DNA of 64,000 nt from CAVQRC01 sp963715045 (GCA_963715045.1 CAVQRC010000038.1:1-64000), one strand, 5' to 3'. Counted from the first letter of the stretch, positions 41,652 through 51,998 are shown. The notes: generated from the letters alone by a model not told the origin. Numbers and translations are program-made.

Positions 41652-42728
41652 TCAGCGTCCCAAATAGCGCCGCGTCACTTTTTCCCACTGCGGATCGAAG
41701 ATGATTCGCGTCAACGATCGGTTTATTGGTTCACGCAGGGGACTGCCCGGGGGCAAGGCAATCGCGTAATCCTGTCGTCTAAACCGAGTTGGTAGTACCT
41801 CGCATGCCCCGATCGACTCGTGTTGGATGACGTATCTCAGCGTCGGAGCATCGAACACGATGGCGTCTACCTCGCGGCGTTCCAATCCCTGCAAGGCGGC
41901 CATTTCCATCGCATACCCGCGGAATACAATGCCCTCGCTGAGGAGAAAGGCTTCGCTGGTCGTGCCCGTGATAGTGCCCGTCCGGATGTGCCGGAGGTCT
42001 TCCGGACTACGAATCGTTGTGCCCAGCCGCGCGGCAGTCATCTTGGAAGCTACGGAGCCAGTAACTACGGCGAGAGAAATTACGCCGACGAACATCCAGA
42101 AGATCGCCACCCCGCGTCCCAGCACCGTTTTGGGTGCCTTGTCGCCGTAGCCGACCGTTGTCATGGTGACCACCGCCCACCAGATGCCGTTGCCCAGACC
42201 CTCCCAGCCGTAGCCGAAGTGGTCGGCGTTATGTTTCCGTTCTAACAACCAGATGATGCTGCCAAAAACCAACGTCAATGCGGCAATCATCACAAACAGC
42301 GCGCCGAACTCCCAGGCCAGCATCAGCAGCATGCTTCCCGCCCAGGCACGACCGGATGTCTTCCGTATCGCGACTCCAAGCCCCGAAGAGTAGAACGGAT
42401 GCGTGAAATCAACTAGTTTTTCACGCTCAGCTGTCACGGTGATCGCGCCCACGCCAGCATCGAGCTCGTGGTTTGCCACCGCCTTGAGCATTTCTGCAAG
42501 CTTCATCTCCCGCAGGTCGAAATCCCAGTTGTTGTCGGTTGCAATTGTCCGCCACAGTTCAATGCTAAGCCCGTCCCAGGTCCCGTCGGCGTTTTTGATC
42601 GAGAACGGAGGGACGTGCCTGGTCCCCACCGCGAGTTTTCGCTGAACAGGATCTGGCTCCTGGGCGGTCACCGTGGCGATGAGCAACGCGTAAATGCCCA
42701 GTTGGATTAACCAGCGAAAGCACGTCAT
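41652..42728 (-). CDS. GluR0-type ligand-gated potassium channel
   Basis: 358 residues, complete. A signal peptide (residues 1-22) is followed by the first lobe of a bacterial periplasmic solute-binding domain (PPFSIKNADGTWDGLSIELW, then MLKAVANHELDAGVGAITVT). At about residues 130-225 a channel is inserted: M1 helix (LMLAWEFGALFVMIAALTLV), the pore with selectivity filter TMTTVGYGDKAP (TVGYGD at 191-196) and M2 (VAIFWMFVGVISLAVVTGS). The second lobe follows (GTITGTTSEAFLL, EVDAIVFDAPTLRYVIQH). This is the architecture of Synechocystis GluR0, a glutamate-gated K+ channel. The ligand cannot be told from sequence alone. Transcribed away from the small membrane gene at 42922. Confidence 0.9.
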   Translation of the reverse strand: MTCFRWLIQLGIYALLIATVTAQEPDPVQRKLAVGTRHVPPFSIKNADGTWDGLSIELWRTIATDNNWDFDLREMKLAEMLKAVANHELDAGVGAITVTAEREKLVDFTHPFYSSGLGVAIRKTSGRAWAGSMLLMLAWEFGALFVMIAALTLVFGSIIWLLERKHNADHFGYGWEGLGNGIWWAVVTMTTVGYGDKAPKTVLGRGVAIFWMFVGVISLAVVTGSVASKMTAARLGTTIRSPEDLRHIRTGTITGTTSEAFLLSEGIVFRGYAMEMAALQGLERREVDAIVFDAPTLRYVIQHESIGACEVLPTRFRRQDYAIALPPGSPLREPINRSLTRIIFDPQWEKVTRRYLGR

Positions 42729-42921
42729 GGATGAATCCGCCCGGAGCCTTGGTTTTCGAGTCGCTCGAGAAAACGGTCGTCGTAGTAAACAAGGCAGCGC
42801 GATCGACCGTCAGGTGTGTCAGGGACGATGGTAGTGCCGGAGACGGGAATCTCCAATATCATGGCCGCAACCGCTCCGGTCGATCCGTCGACGGCTCGCC
42901 AACCTGCTCAGGTCCCCCATC

Positions 42922-43326
42922 ATGGCTGACAACCCTGCTGATTCAGAAGCACAAGAAACAACTCGCAAACGTGAGGGGCCGTTCCACTGGCTGGTTGACC
43001 CTCAGCGGCGGCGATTCTTGTTGCCCGCTTCAGGTCTGTGGATTCTGGTACTCGATTGGCTGCTGTTCTCTTCGAATGCCGTCTCGCTGGGGTTGGCAAC
43101 GCCGATCGTCGTGGTGCTTGGGTTCCTGTTCGGTGGGGCAGGTGTACTTTTTATTCAGCAGCGATTCGCTCACGACAAGCTCTGGATCACCGTCCTCAAG
43201 GCGGTGTTGGCCGGCGTGGTCGTGGGAGCTCCCTGGCCGTTGGCTGGCACCATGATCGGGGGCTACGTACTCTTTTTTTCCGGTCTCGGTAAAGTTCCCC
43301 GGCAAGTCTTGCGGACCGAACGCTGA
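42922..43326 (+). CDS. Hypothetical membrane protein, 134 residues
   Basis: A charged N-terminus (MADNPADSEAQETTRKREGP) precedes three or four membrane helices: GLWILVLDWLLFSSN, ATPIVVVLGFLFGGAGVLF, and VLKAVLAGVVVGAPWPLAG with a last hydrophobic stretch GGYVLFFSGLG. It ends with basic KVPRQVLRTER. No family recognised. The PQQ-type protein gene starts 55 bases after its stop on the same strand; the channel gene is divergent, with about 190 bases between. Confidence 0.65.
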   Translation: MADNPADSEAQETTRKREGPFHWLVDPQRRRFLLPASGLWILVLDWLLFSSNAVSLGLATPIVVVLGFLFGGAGVLFIQQRFAHDKLWITVLKAVLAGVVVGAPWPLAGTMIGGYVLFFSGLGKVPRQVLRTER

Positions 43327-43381
43327 CGCGTCCTCATCCTCGTGAAAACCCCGGGCTCAATTGCTGAGAATCGCCGTGAAG

Positions 43382-44743
43382 ATGAAAACACACATCGTAG
43401 TTCTGATGGCGCTGACACTCGGGTCTGGGGCGGCTCTTGTGCGTGCCGAAAACTGGCCGCAATTCCGCGGTAGTCACTCGAATGGCGTCGCTCGGTCGCC
43501 GTGTCCTGAAGCGTGGGACGCCACACAGAACGTACGCTGGAAGGTCGCCCTGGCAGGGGAGGGGTGGTCCTGTCCAGTGGTGTGGGGCGATCGCGTATTT
43601 CTGACGGCGGCAGAGCCGCTGGACGGGACGACCGGCGACACAGCGTACCGTCCCCGGCCCTACACGGGCGGCGGTGGTCAACGACGAACCGATTTGACGA
43701 ACGTCGAATACCGCTGGGACATCCTCTGCCTGGATACCAACACCGGCCGACTCCAGTGGCGTAAGACGGCAAGAACCGGGCAGCCCACCATCCCGCGGCA
43801 CAGTTCGAACAGCTACGCCACCGAAACGCCCGTAACCGACGGCCAGCGGTTGTACGCCTATTTCGGCATGACGGGGCTCTACTGTTATGACCTGGCCGGG
43901 GAGCTTCTATGGCAGAAGGATCTGGGCACTTACGCGATGCGCGCCGGTTGGGGCACCGCCAGTTCCCCGACGCTGTTCGATGGAAAGCTGTTTCTGCAGA
44001 TCGATAACGAACAACAGTCGTTTCTCGTAGCTCTGGACGCGGCGTCCGGAGAAGAGCTCTGGCGTGTCAATCGCGACGAACCCTCGCAATACAGTACGCC
44101 AATCATCTGGGAAAACAGCCTCCGCAACGAATTGATCGCTGCCGGCCAGGTCTTTCGATCCTACGATCCGGCCACCGGAAAGCTGCTCTGGCAACTCGAG
44201 ATGGCCAAGGGCCGCAGTTCGGCGACTCCCCTGGCGGTCGGCGATCGGTTGTACGCAGGCACCGAGTTTCGCAATCGCGGCGGCGCGGATGACGGAGGGG
44301 GGTTTCTGTTCGCGGTCAAGCCCGGTGGCTCGGGTGACATCACTCCGCCGGCGGACGTGACAACTACCGAGCACATCGCCTGGAAGATCGCCCGCTCCGG
44401 TATCCAGATGGCATCGCCCGTCTATTGCGAGGGCCATCTCTATCTGCTCGAGCGGCGAACCAGTATGCTGCATTGCGTAAATACCGAAACGGGATCCACG
44501 GCATACCGGAAACGAATCCCAGGTGCCCGTTCGTTCTGGGCATCCCCCTGGACCTGCCAGGACCGGGTCTTCTGTCTGGACAGCAGCGGCACGACCCACG
44601 TACTCGCCGCCGGCCCCGCCCTCAAAATCCTGGGCACCAACCGGCTCGACGAGGAATCGTGGTCCAGTCCGGCGATCGCAGATAACGCCCTCTTTCTGCG
44701 TACGATCGATCACCTGTATTGCATCGCAGCCGACGGTTCGTAG
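43382..44743 (+). CDS. Exported PQQ-like beta-propeller protein
   Basis: 453 residues from the ATG at 43382, which gives a signal peptide (THIVVLMALTLGSGAALVRA). Residues about 25 onward contain WPQFRG, the standard opening of planctomycete PQQ-binding-like propellers, then repeated blades with the WxxPxxxGDxV pattern: SCPVVWGDRVFLTAAE, then ASSPTLFDGKLFLQIDNEQQ, SSATPLAVGDRLYAGTE and MASPVYCEGHLYLLERRTS. No catalytic residue of true quinoprotein dehydrogenases is evident, so a binding or scaffold role is likely. Complete; no frameshift. Its 3' end is followed by the G-rich and CTAT repeats at 44784-44849. Confidence 0.85.
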   Translation: MKTHIVVLMALTLGSGAALVRAENWPQFRGSHSNGVARSPCPEAWDATQNVRWKVALAGEGWSCPVVWGDRVFLTAAEPLDGTTGDTAYRPRPYTGGGGQRRTDLTNVEYRWDILCLDTNTGRLQWRKTARTGQPTIPRHSSNSYATETPVTDGQRLYAYFGMTGLYCYDLAGELLWQKDLGTYAMRAGWGTASSPTLFDGKLFLQIDNEQQSFLVALDAASGEELWRVNRDEPSQYSTPIIWENSLRNELIAAGQVFRSYDPATGKLLWQLEMAKGRSSATPLAVGDRLYAGTEFRNRGGADDGGGFLFAVKPGGSGDITPPADVTTTEHIAWKIARSGIQMASPVYCEGHLYLLERRTSMLHCVNTETGSTAYRKRIPGARSFWASPWTCQDRVFCLDSSGTTHVLAAGPALKILGTNRLDEESWSSPAIADNALFLRTIDHLYCIAADGS

Positions 44744-44783
44744 AGTCGCCGGTTTGCCTGCGTGTAGATCGTCGGAAGCGGCT

Positions 44784-44849
44784 GGGCAGATGGGGGAATG
44801 GGCGAATAGGACACCATCTATCTATCTATCTATCTGCCTATCTGCCTGC
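44784..44849. repeat. Intergenic G-rich repeat plus CTAT microsatellite
   Basis: 44784-44810 matches the opening of the repeat at 3299-3324 almost base for base. It runs into a (CTAT)n tract at 44815-44849 (variants CTGC). The tract encodes the last residues of the GH17 protein on the minus strand (RQIDR and the stop), so a change in repeat number would alter the C-terminus. Confidence 0.8.
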
Positions 44850-46690
44850 GAGAAATACATGTTCCTGAGTTCAATCCGTTTGCCATCCTGGCCACGCTCA
44901 CCTTTCAGAAACACGATTCCGGTGACGTCAGCCAGATTTGCGCCCCGGTTCAGCGTTGCCAGGGGAATTGCGTAGGTTTTCCACTCTTCGCTGAGCTGAT
45001 GCGGCGCGTCGGTCCCGAAAGAGACCGCGTTGTTGACCTGCGTGCCGGCTGCAAATTGCCCCGTCTGAAATCCAATCTCGAAGGCCGTCTTTGTTTCGCC
45101 CCTGATTTCAAAGTGCATCCGGCCTGATTTGAATTGTGACAGGTTCTCCCCCTTTCCGTCGGCTTGGATCTCGAGCGCGCAGCCCCACCAGTCGCCTCGG
45201 CCTGTGGTTACGTGGATGACTCCATCGGTCGACATTTCCATTTCGCATGTGCCCTCCCATACGTTTAACTTCAAGGGTTTGCTCGGGTAGGTCATGCCGT
45301 TGGACGGACTCGGGACCATGGAGGGATGGAGGACAACGTATTTGTCTTCGGTCACTTCCTCGCCGACAGATCGCAGTGCGTTGACGGTCGATATTCCCAG
45401 GCCGCCCAGGTCGTTGACTGATGGAACCTGCAAGACTCTCGCGAGCACGCTGGCTTCATCTCCATCATGCGTCTTGGTGATGGGCTTTCCGTCCCGAGTC
45501 AGGCCGGCGAAAACACCCGCCTCGACCTGGTCCCACAGCACATACTTCGCTTGCCCTTGGGGATTGATCAAACCGAAATGGTTTTCCGACCCTGCTGCGT
45601 TCTGTAGGTCCTTCCATGACTCGTCAAATGCTTCGAAGTAGAAGCACGACATGCCCGCTTCGTTCGTCCAATCACGCATCGCGTCGTAGAACAGCTTCGC
45701 TTTGTACTCATCGGCGGCCTGAGAACCCGTTGCCCCATAGGCTGAACTCGCGGTGGAAGCCCACCCGGTCTCACCAATGTGAATCGGCTTCTTGAGGCCC
45801 AGGCTGGCCACGTAGTCTGCCGTCCTCTGAACCTGCGTTTCGGCGTAGGCTCGGGCACGCTGCATGGCCGCGTCGGCCTTTTCAATGACGGACAGCCCAG
45901 CTTCTTCCTCGGGCGCAATCCAGAAGCCAGGATTGTGATAGCTGTCGTGGAATGGATACGTATGCAGAGAAATGAAATCGACCGCTGCGATCAGGGCGGT
46001 CAAGTCGGGCGTGTGATAACTTGCGTCGCCCCCTCCCCAGGAGGCATAGTTGTCGGAACTGGTGATCCAGACGTCGGCCGGCAACTCTCCCGACTCCTTC
46101 AGACTCTGCAAGTGAGCCACCCACTTGTGGATTACCGCAGGTCGCACGAAGTACCTGGTTGCCCAATGCACCATGGCCTCGTTTCCAACGGCAATCATCT
46201 TCACGATCTCGGGATACTCGTTTGCCAACTTGATCGCGGCTTCGATCTCAGCCGTGTTGTTGCTGACATTCTCGGCTTCATGGTTCACGGCCGGAGTCCA
46301 CGCTCCGTCGCATTCGATCCAGGCGCCGAGCATGAGATACATCTCAAAGCCTGGCTCCTCCTCCCGCAACTGTCGGATGGCTTCTAGCAGGTTGGCCGCA
46401 TGCCGATACTGCTGGGTGTTGTAAGTCCGCAGCAGCTTCACGCCCATGGCAGACAAGAGCCTCATGTCCTCTTTCAGTTGATCTACCGTAGGCACATCGT
46501 CGCGCGTTCTGGTCCGGTAGCCACCATAGGAGAAGGCAAGATAAGAGGAGTTGCCCAGGATTTCTTCCGCGGTGATCGACGCGGGTGCTCGGCTGTCTCG
46601 CTGCCGCTCGCCCTGGTCACCTCCGCAGAGTCCGGGAACTGAAACGATGATGGCGATCATCGTCGAATAGACTGCCGGGGCGAATCGCAT
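44822..46690 (-). CDS. Exported GH17 family beta-1,3-glucanase with C-terminal carbohydrate-binding-like domain
   Basis: 622 residues, complete. A signal-like leader (MRFAPAVYSTMIAIIVSVPG) exports it. Residues about 45-400 form a GH17 barrel: YLAFSYGGYRTRTRDDVPTV, then KLLRTYNTQQYRHAANLLEA, the acid/base motif MIAVGNEAMVHW (E171) and the nucleophile motif IHIGETGWAS (E307). Known: bacterial GH17 enzymes act on laminarin-type beta-1,3-glucan. Residues about 460-615 are a beta-rich domain (NVWEGTCEMEMSTDGVIHVT, then GLEIQADGKGENLS-like strands) resembling CIA30/galactose-binding-like modules. The last five residues come from the CTAT repeat. Divergent from the GPH symporter across the operator region. 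Confidence 0.88.
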   Translation of the reverse strand: MRFAPAVYSTMIAIIVSVPGLCGGDQGERQRDSRAPASITAEEILGNSSYLAFSYGGYRTRTRDDVPTVDQLKEDMRLLSAMGVKLLRTYNTQQYRHAANLLEAIRQLREEEPGFEMYLMLGAWIECDGAWTPAVNHEAENVSNNTAEIEAAIKLANEYPEIVKMIAVGNEAMVHWATRYFVRPAVIHKWVAHLQSLKESGELPADVWITSSDNYASWGGGDASYHTPDLTALIAAVDFISLHTYPFHDSYHNPGFWIAPEEEAGLSVIEKADAAMQRARAYAETQVQRTADYVASLGLKKPIHIGETGWASTASSAYGATGSQAADEYKAKLFYDAMRDWTNEAGMSCFYFEAFDESWKDLQNAAGSENHFGLINPQGQAKYVLWDQVEAGVFAGLTRDGKPITKTHDGDEASVLARVLQVPSVNDLGGLGISTVNALRSVGEEVTEDKYVVLHPSMVPSPSNGMTYPSKPLKLNVWEGTCEMEMSTDGVIHVTTGRGDWWGCALEIQADGKGENLSQFKSGRMHFEIRGETKTAFEIGFQTGQFAAGTQVNNAVSFGTDAPHQLSEEWKTYAIPLATLNRGANLADVTGIVFLKGERGQDGKRIELRNMYFSQADRQIDR

Positions 46691-46729
46691 TCTGCTACTC
46701 CACAGATCGGTCCAGCAACACTGGGGCGG

Positions 46730-46890
46730 CTAACAGCCGGTCAGGTCAAACGGGCGACAGATTCTCTTACCTGAAGCTCCCCATCGACCTGCCGTGATCG
46801 GAATGGTCGCAGTCTTTTCCGGCGACCAAGCTCGATCAAGTGTTGCGTCACCGCGTAGTTGCCAGCGACGTTGTTGATGAAGATGCAGTG
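46730..46890 (-). pseudogene. Remnant of a LacI-family regulator
   Basis: On the minus strand HCIFINNVAGNYAVTQHLIE then LGRR matches the effector-domain core of LacI/GalR proteins (FIDNxxGxxxATxHLIxLG). After a frame change near 46815 it continues TATIPITAGRWGASGKRI, like the following strand and helix, and stops at 46730. The DNA-binding domain, the first half of the sensor and the C-terminus are all missing, so it cannot be a working repressor. Its position beside LacI-type palindromes suggests it once controlled this locus. Confidence 0.6.
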
Positions 46891-46893
46891 ATG

Positions 46894-46933
46894 TGAAACC
46901 GGTTTGATGTATGCTACGATCAAACCGATTTCA
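46894..46933. promoter_or_regulatory. Twin LacI-type operators
   Basis: TGAAACCGGTTTGA (46894-46907) and TCAAACCGATTTCA (46920-46933) are each near the LacI-family palindrome TGAAACCGGTTTCA (one and two mismatches) and are inverted relative to each other, 26 bases centre to centre. They lie between the GH17 and symporter genes. Confidence 0.7.
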
Positions 46934-47040
46934 TGGCAATTAGCGGGTGATTTCAGGCCTGCTCGAGCCGCGATTGGCCCCAATCTCTTCGCGCCTGACT
47001 CGGTGAACGATCCTCTCGACCATTGCGAGTGCTTTCTCAC

Positions 47041-48469
47041 ATGACCCAGCAAACGGCCCCGGAAGACCGCATCTCGTTAGGTCAGAAATTCGCCTATGCG
47101 ATCGGGATGCTCGTCAACAACCTGCAGGCCGCAGCGCTTCCCGCCATGATGGTCATTCTGAACCTGGGCCTCGGGATGGACCCGGCGCTGGTGGGAATCA
47201 TCGGATTCGTGCCCAGGATTTTCGACGCGGTTTCCGATCCGATGATGGGATACATCTCGGACCACACGCGTTCGCGGTGGGGCCGCCGGCGGCCGTACAT
47301 CTTTGTCGGCGCGATCCTGGCCGGGCTCGTGTTCGCGGCGATGTGGCAGATGCCCGAGGGCTACCCTCAAGCGGCCTATTTCTGGTTCTTTCTCGTCGCT
47401 TCGGTGATTTACTTCCTGACGTACACCGTGTACGCGACGCCTTTCGTGGCCTTCGGCTACGAAATGACGGCCGACTATCACGAGCGTACTCGACTGCACG
47501 CGTTCGCGAATACGGCTGGCCAGCTGGCGTGGCTCGGAGTCCCCTGGTTCTACGCGATCATGGCCAGCGAGCTGTTCGAGAACACCGCGCATGGCGCCCG
47601 CGTGTTGGCCCTCTGGGTCGGCGGAGCGATCATTCTGCTGGGAATCGTGCCCGCCATCTTCTGTCGCGAGAAAATGGCCAGCTTGAAACCCAGTGAGTCA
47701 TCGCAAGGAACTCCCGGTTTCGCCAAGAGCACCGCCGATTTCTTCAAGGGAATCGGACTGACGCTGAGATGCAGGCCATTCGTAAAACTCTGCGCTGCAA
47801 CCTTCCTGGTATTCAACGGCTTCCAATTGGGAATGTCATTCTCGCTCTACGTCATGATCTATTACGTGTTCGGAGGCGCGAACCAACCCGCTGGTGAGTT
47901 GAACGGCTGGTTTGGTTCGCTGACCGCACTCTGCACGGTCGCCGTGATTCCGTTGACGGCGAAGATCGCAGAACGACTGGGCAAAGCGCGAGACTTTCAT
48001 GGTGACGATCTCCTTGTCCATCATTGGCTATGCAATGAAGTGGATCGGCTACAACCCGGAGCACCCCTATTGGCTGTTGGCTTCCTGCCCGCTCGTGGCG
48101 TGCGGCACTGGATCGCTGTTCACGCTGATGGGCTCCATGGTCTCGGATGTGTGTGACTACGACGAACTGCAATCCAATGAGCGGCGAGAAGGTATCTTCG
48201 GAGCCATCTACTGGTGGATGGTCAAGGTCGGCATGGCGCTGGCAGGTCTGCTCGCCGGAGTTCTGCTGAAAGCCTCAGGGTTCGACGTGGCTCTCGAAGG
48301 TAACCAGACGGTGCAGACGTTGTTCCTACTTCGCGTCTTCGATGTTGTGATTCCGATGATTACTTCGTCGATCGCGCTGACGGTTATGTACCGTTACGAG
48401 ATCTCCGAAGCTACAGCCAATGAGATTCGCGGAGAGTTGGAGCAACGGCGAGGGAAGCCAGGCTCGTAA
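47041..48469 (+). CDS. GPH-family sugar:cation symporter, one frameshift
   Basis: About 475 residues with twelve expected membrane helices. Start at 47041 (MTQQTAPEDRISLGQKFAYA). The glycoside-pentoside-hexuronide signature is clear: PRIFDAVSDPMMGYISDHTR then SRWGRRRPYI (about residues 62-95), followed by YTVYATPFVAFGYEMTADYH and ERTRLHAF. The frame changes near 47995, after AERLGKAR; the second part has LMGSMVSDVCDYDELQSNER, then REGIFGAIYWWMVKVGMALA, the matching motif in the second half of the family. In this locus it most likely imports beta-glucan oligosaccharides released by the GH17 enzyme. The phosphorylase-like gene starts 75 bases after its stop; the pair should be cotranscribed under the twin operators. 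Confidence 0.85.
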
Positions 48470-48544
48470 TCGCAGTCGCTGATACGCCGTGGCGAAAGAG
48501 CCGGTGCACGCCTGACAGCTGAGGTACATGGAGAGCATTGACAA

Positions 48545-51500
48545 ATGGCGACCGCAGGCGACATCGCAACGGTGACTGGCGAGTACGTCTCGCTCGACGG
48601 CGAGGAGTATTACCGGATCGCCAATCATCATTTAATGGACGACTTCTTCATGTCGTTGGTTGGGGCCAGTGACCACTGGATGTTCATCTCCAGCACCGGG
48701 GCGTTGACTGCCGGACGCCGCAACGCGGATCTGGCGCTCTTCCCGTACGGGCCAGACGATCAGATCTCGTCTACCCGGCGCGATACCGGTTCGATCACGC
48801 TCGTCCGCATGAAAGAGCAGGGTCGCTCGGCAGGCGACGGATCCACCGGCCTGTGGGAACCGTTTGCGCCCCACGCGGCGGGGGCTGATCGAGTCCGGCG
48901 AAATATTTACAAGACGCCGCTGGGCAACAAGCTCGTGCTGGAAGAGGTCAACGAATCGCGGCAACTGGTGTTCCGCTATCGCTGGGCCTTCAGCGAGCGA
49001 TTCGGCTTCGTCCGCAGTTGTCGACTCGAAAACATCGGCCGGGAAGCGTGTGTGCTGGAACTGCTCGACGGGCTGCAGAACGTCTTGCCGTACGGCGTGG
49101 GTAGCGAATTTCTGATGCGGTTCAGCAACCTGGCAAACGCCTACAAGAAGAGCGAACTGGTCCGCGAGTCAAGCATCGGCCTGTTCTACTTGAGCTCCAT
49201 CCCGACCGATCGAGCGGAACCCAGCGAGGGACTCAAGTCGACCACCGTGTGGCAGACCGGCCTGACACCCGCCGCAACGCTCCTTTCCAGATCGCAGATA
49301 CAACGTATTCCGTGCCGGCGGTGTGCTGCAGACAGAAACCGACGTACGCGGCCAGCCCGGAGCGTATCTGGTGAGTCAAGCGGTAGAACTGGCTCCGGGC
49401 GATGCGATCGAGTGGCATCTTGTCGCGGATGTGGCACAGGATCACTCCGATATCGTGGGCGCTGGACGACTGGCTGCAACGCACGCCCGATCCAGCGGCC
49501 GAACTCACGGACGACATTCAAGCCGGCCAGCAGGAATTTCTGCGCATCGTCTCGTCGTCGGACGGAATCCAATGCGGCTCGAACAAGCGACGCTGCAATC
49601 GGCATCTCTCCAACACGGTCTTCAACGTCATGCGGGGCGGCATTCCGGTCGACAATTTCCAGGTTGATACCAGCGAATTCGGCCAGCACGTGGCCCAATT
49701 CAACCGTCCGACTTACGACCAGCACCGAGCGTTTTTCGCGAACCTGCCCCCGTGCTCAGAGCGTCACGGAATTGCGTCGCCAGATCGCGGAGCTCAACGA
49801 TCCCAATCTCACCCGCTTGGGCATTGGAGTACCTGCCGCTGGCGTTCAGCCGTCGCCATGGCGATCCGACTCGCCCGTGGAATCAATTTTCGATCGATCT
49901 CCGGTCCGATGACGGCTCCATGAACCTCAATTATCAAGGCAACTGGAGAGACATTTTCCAGAACTGGGAAGCACTCGCGCTGTCGTTTCCGGAATTCTCG
50001 ACGGCGATGATCTGTCGATTCGTTAATGCAACCACGGCGGACGGTTACAACCCCTACCGCATTACGAAGAACGGATTTGAGTGGGAAGAGCCGAGCCCGG
50101 ATGATCCGTGGGCAAACATCGGTTACTGGGGCGACCATCAGATTATCTACCTGCTCAAGCTACTCGAGTGGACCCGTCGGTTTCATCCGCAGGGGCTCGA
50201 CGAGCTGCTCAATTCCCCGGTCTTTGTCCATGCCAACGTGCCGTACCGCATCAAGGATTACGACGAGATCAGGACGAATCCACGTAGTTCGATCGTGTTC
50301 GATGCCGAATCGTCCGCTCAGATCAGTGAGCGTGTGGCCCGCGTCGGAGGAGACGGCAAGTTGTTGCCCAGCCAGCAGCAGGCCATCCACCAGGTCACGC
50401 TCGTCGAGAAACTCCTGACGCTGTCGCTCGCGAAGCTGTCGAATTTCATTCCTGAAGGCGGCATCTGGCTGAATACCCAACGACCGGAATGGAATGATGC
50501 GAACAACGCACTCGTCGGCAACGGACTTTCCCTGGTCACGGCGTGCTACTTGCACCGGTGGTTCAAGTTCCTGCACGACTGGCTGGCGAGCGAGTCTGCC
50601 GAGTCCTTTCAAGTCTCGGAGGAAGTCGCCGTTTTCTTTCAGCGAATCAGCCAGGTTCTTCGCGAACATGCAGCGTCACTCTCGAGCACGCCCGATCCGC
50701 GTCGCCGCCTGCAAATCGTGGAATCGCTCTCCCGAGCCGGCAGCGACTATCGGAACGAACTCTACGAACACGGCCCGAGTGGGCGAACCACCCCGCTGTC
50801 GCGGCAAGACTGCGTGGAGTTCTTCGAGACGGCACGCCGTCACCTCGAAGCCACCCTGCGGCATAACAGACGACCTGACGGGTTATATCACGCCTACAAC
50901 CTGCTTGATTGGCACGACGATGGTATCGAGATCGAGCATCTGTACGAGATGCTCGAGGGCCAGGTGGCCGCACTCAGTTCCGGGCTGTTGACGCCGGCCG
51001 AGTCCGTTCGACTTCTCGATTCGCTCGGCCAAAGCTCCCTGTACCGCCCAAATCAGGACAGTTACCTGCTCTATCCGGATCGCCAGTTGCCAAGGTTCCT
51101 GGAGAAGAACTTGATCGAGACCGCGGCAGCGGACGCGAATGCCGTGTTGCGACAGCTCCTGGCCAACGGTGACGAGCGGATCGTCCGGCGTGACGTCCGT
51201 GGTGGAATTCACTTTAACGGGCAGTTTCGCAACTCGTCAGATTTGCGCGAAGCACTTGAAAGTCTGGGACCAGAATATGAAGCGGCGGTGCAGGACAGCG
51301 GCGAGCAGCTGATCCAGATGTTCGAGGAGATCTTTGACCATCGGAAATTCACCGGTCGGTCGGGGACCTTCTTCGCCTACGAGGGGCTCGGTTCGATCTA
51401 TTGGCACATGGTCTCCAAGCTGGCGCTGGCCGTCACCGAGAACTTCTTCTGGGCCATCGACCAGGGGGCGACGCGGGACGAAATTGAAGCGTTGCGGCGG

Positions 51501-51998
51501 CATTTTCAATCCATCAGGCGGGGCATCGGCGCGGAGAAGTCCCCGCCTGAGTACGGTGCGTTTCCGTCTGATCCTTACTCCCACACACCAGAAAACGCCG
51601 GTGTGAAGCAACCGGGGATGACCGGCCAGGTCAAGGAAGACATTCTGATCCGGTTCGCGGAAAATGGCGTCTACATCGAGGACGGGTGCTTGTGCTTTCG
51701 CTGCGAACTGTTCGATCGGAGTGAACTTCTGAATGTGGCGGGTCAGTTCACGTTCTGTGATATCTCGGGCGAGTTCCGCTCGGTGGACGTTCCAGAAGAC
51801 GGATTCGCTTTCACGCTGTTTCAGGTTCCGATCGTTTATCGGCCCGGAGAGGCCGACACGATTGAGGTGCACTTCGCGAATGGCGAGCAGGCGGTGCTTG
51901 ACGGGCGACGGATTGATCGAGAGATCAGCCGGCAGCTGTTCGCGCGTGCCGGAACGGTCACAGAGATCCAATGCCAGTTTCAATCGCTGAGCGGCTGA
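48545..51998 (+). CDS. Large GH149-like beta-1,3-glucan phosphorylase, several frameshifts
   Basis: About 1,150 residues when joined. The N-terminal part has a beta-sandwich character (EYYRIANHHLMDDFFMSLVG, SDHWMFISSTGALTAGRRNA); the large C-terminal part (from about 49920) is an (alpha/alpha)6 barrel with NYQGNWRDIFQNWEALALSF, then ATTADGYNPYRITKNGFEWE and ANIGYWGDHQIIYLLKLLEW, and a small beta domain at the end. This layout and length fit the GH94-related phosphorylases GH149 and GH161, which act on beta-1,3-glucan; the context (GH17, GPH symporter) favours GH149. Frame changes fall near 49290, 49465, 49755 and 49835, while 49850-51998 is open. The family call is from motif memory and context. 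Confidence 0.62.

Larger units (their letters stand above)
46691..47040. other. Divergent control region of the beta-1,3-glucan locus
   Basis: 350 bases between the GH17 and symporter starts. It holds a LacI-family gene remnant (46730-46890) and twin palindromic operators (46894-46933). The rest (46934-47040) shows no other clear signal. Confidence 0.6.

Noticed and set aside
46741..47052. A complete 103-residue protein on the minus strand
   Set aside because: Only its middle part resembles LacI; the N-terminal part runs through the operator palindromes and the symporter start. It is treated as a gene remnant.
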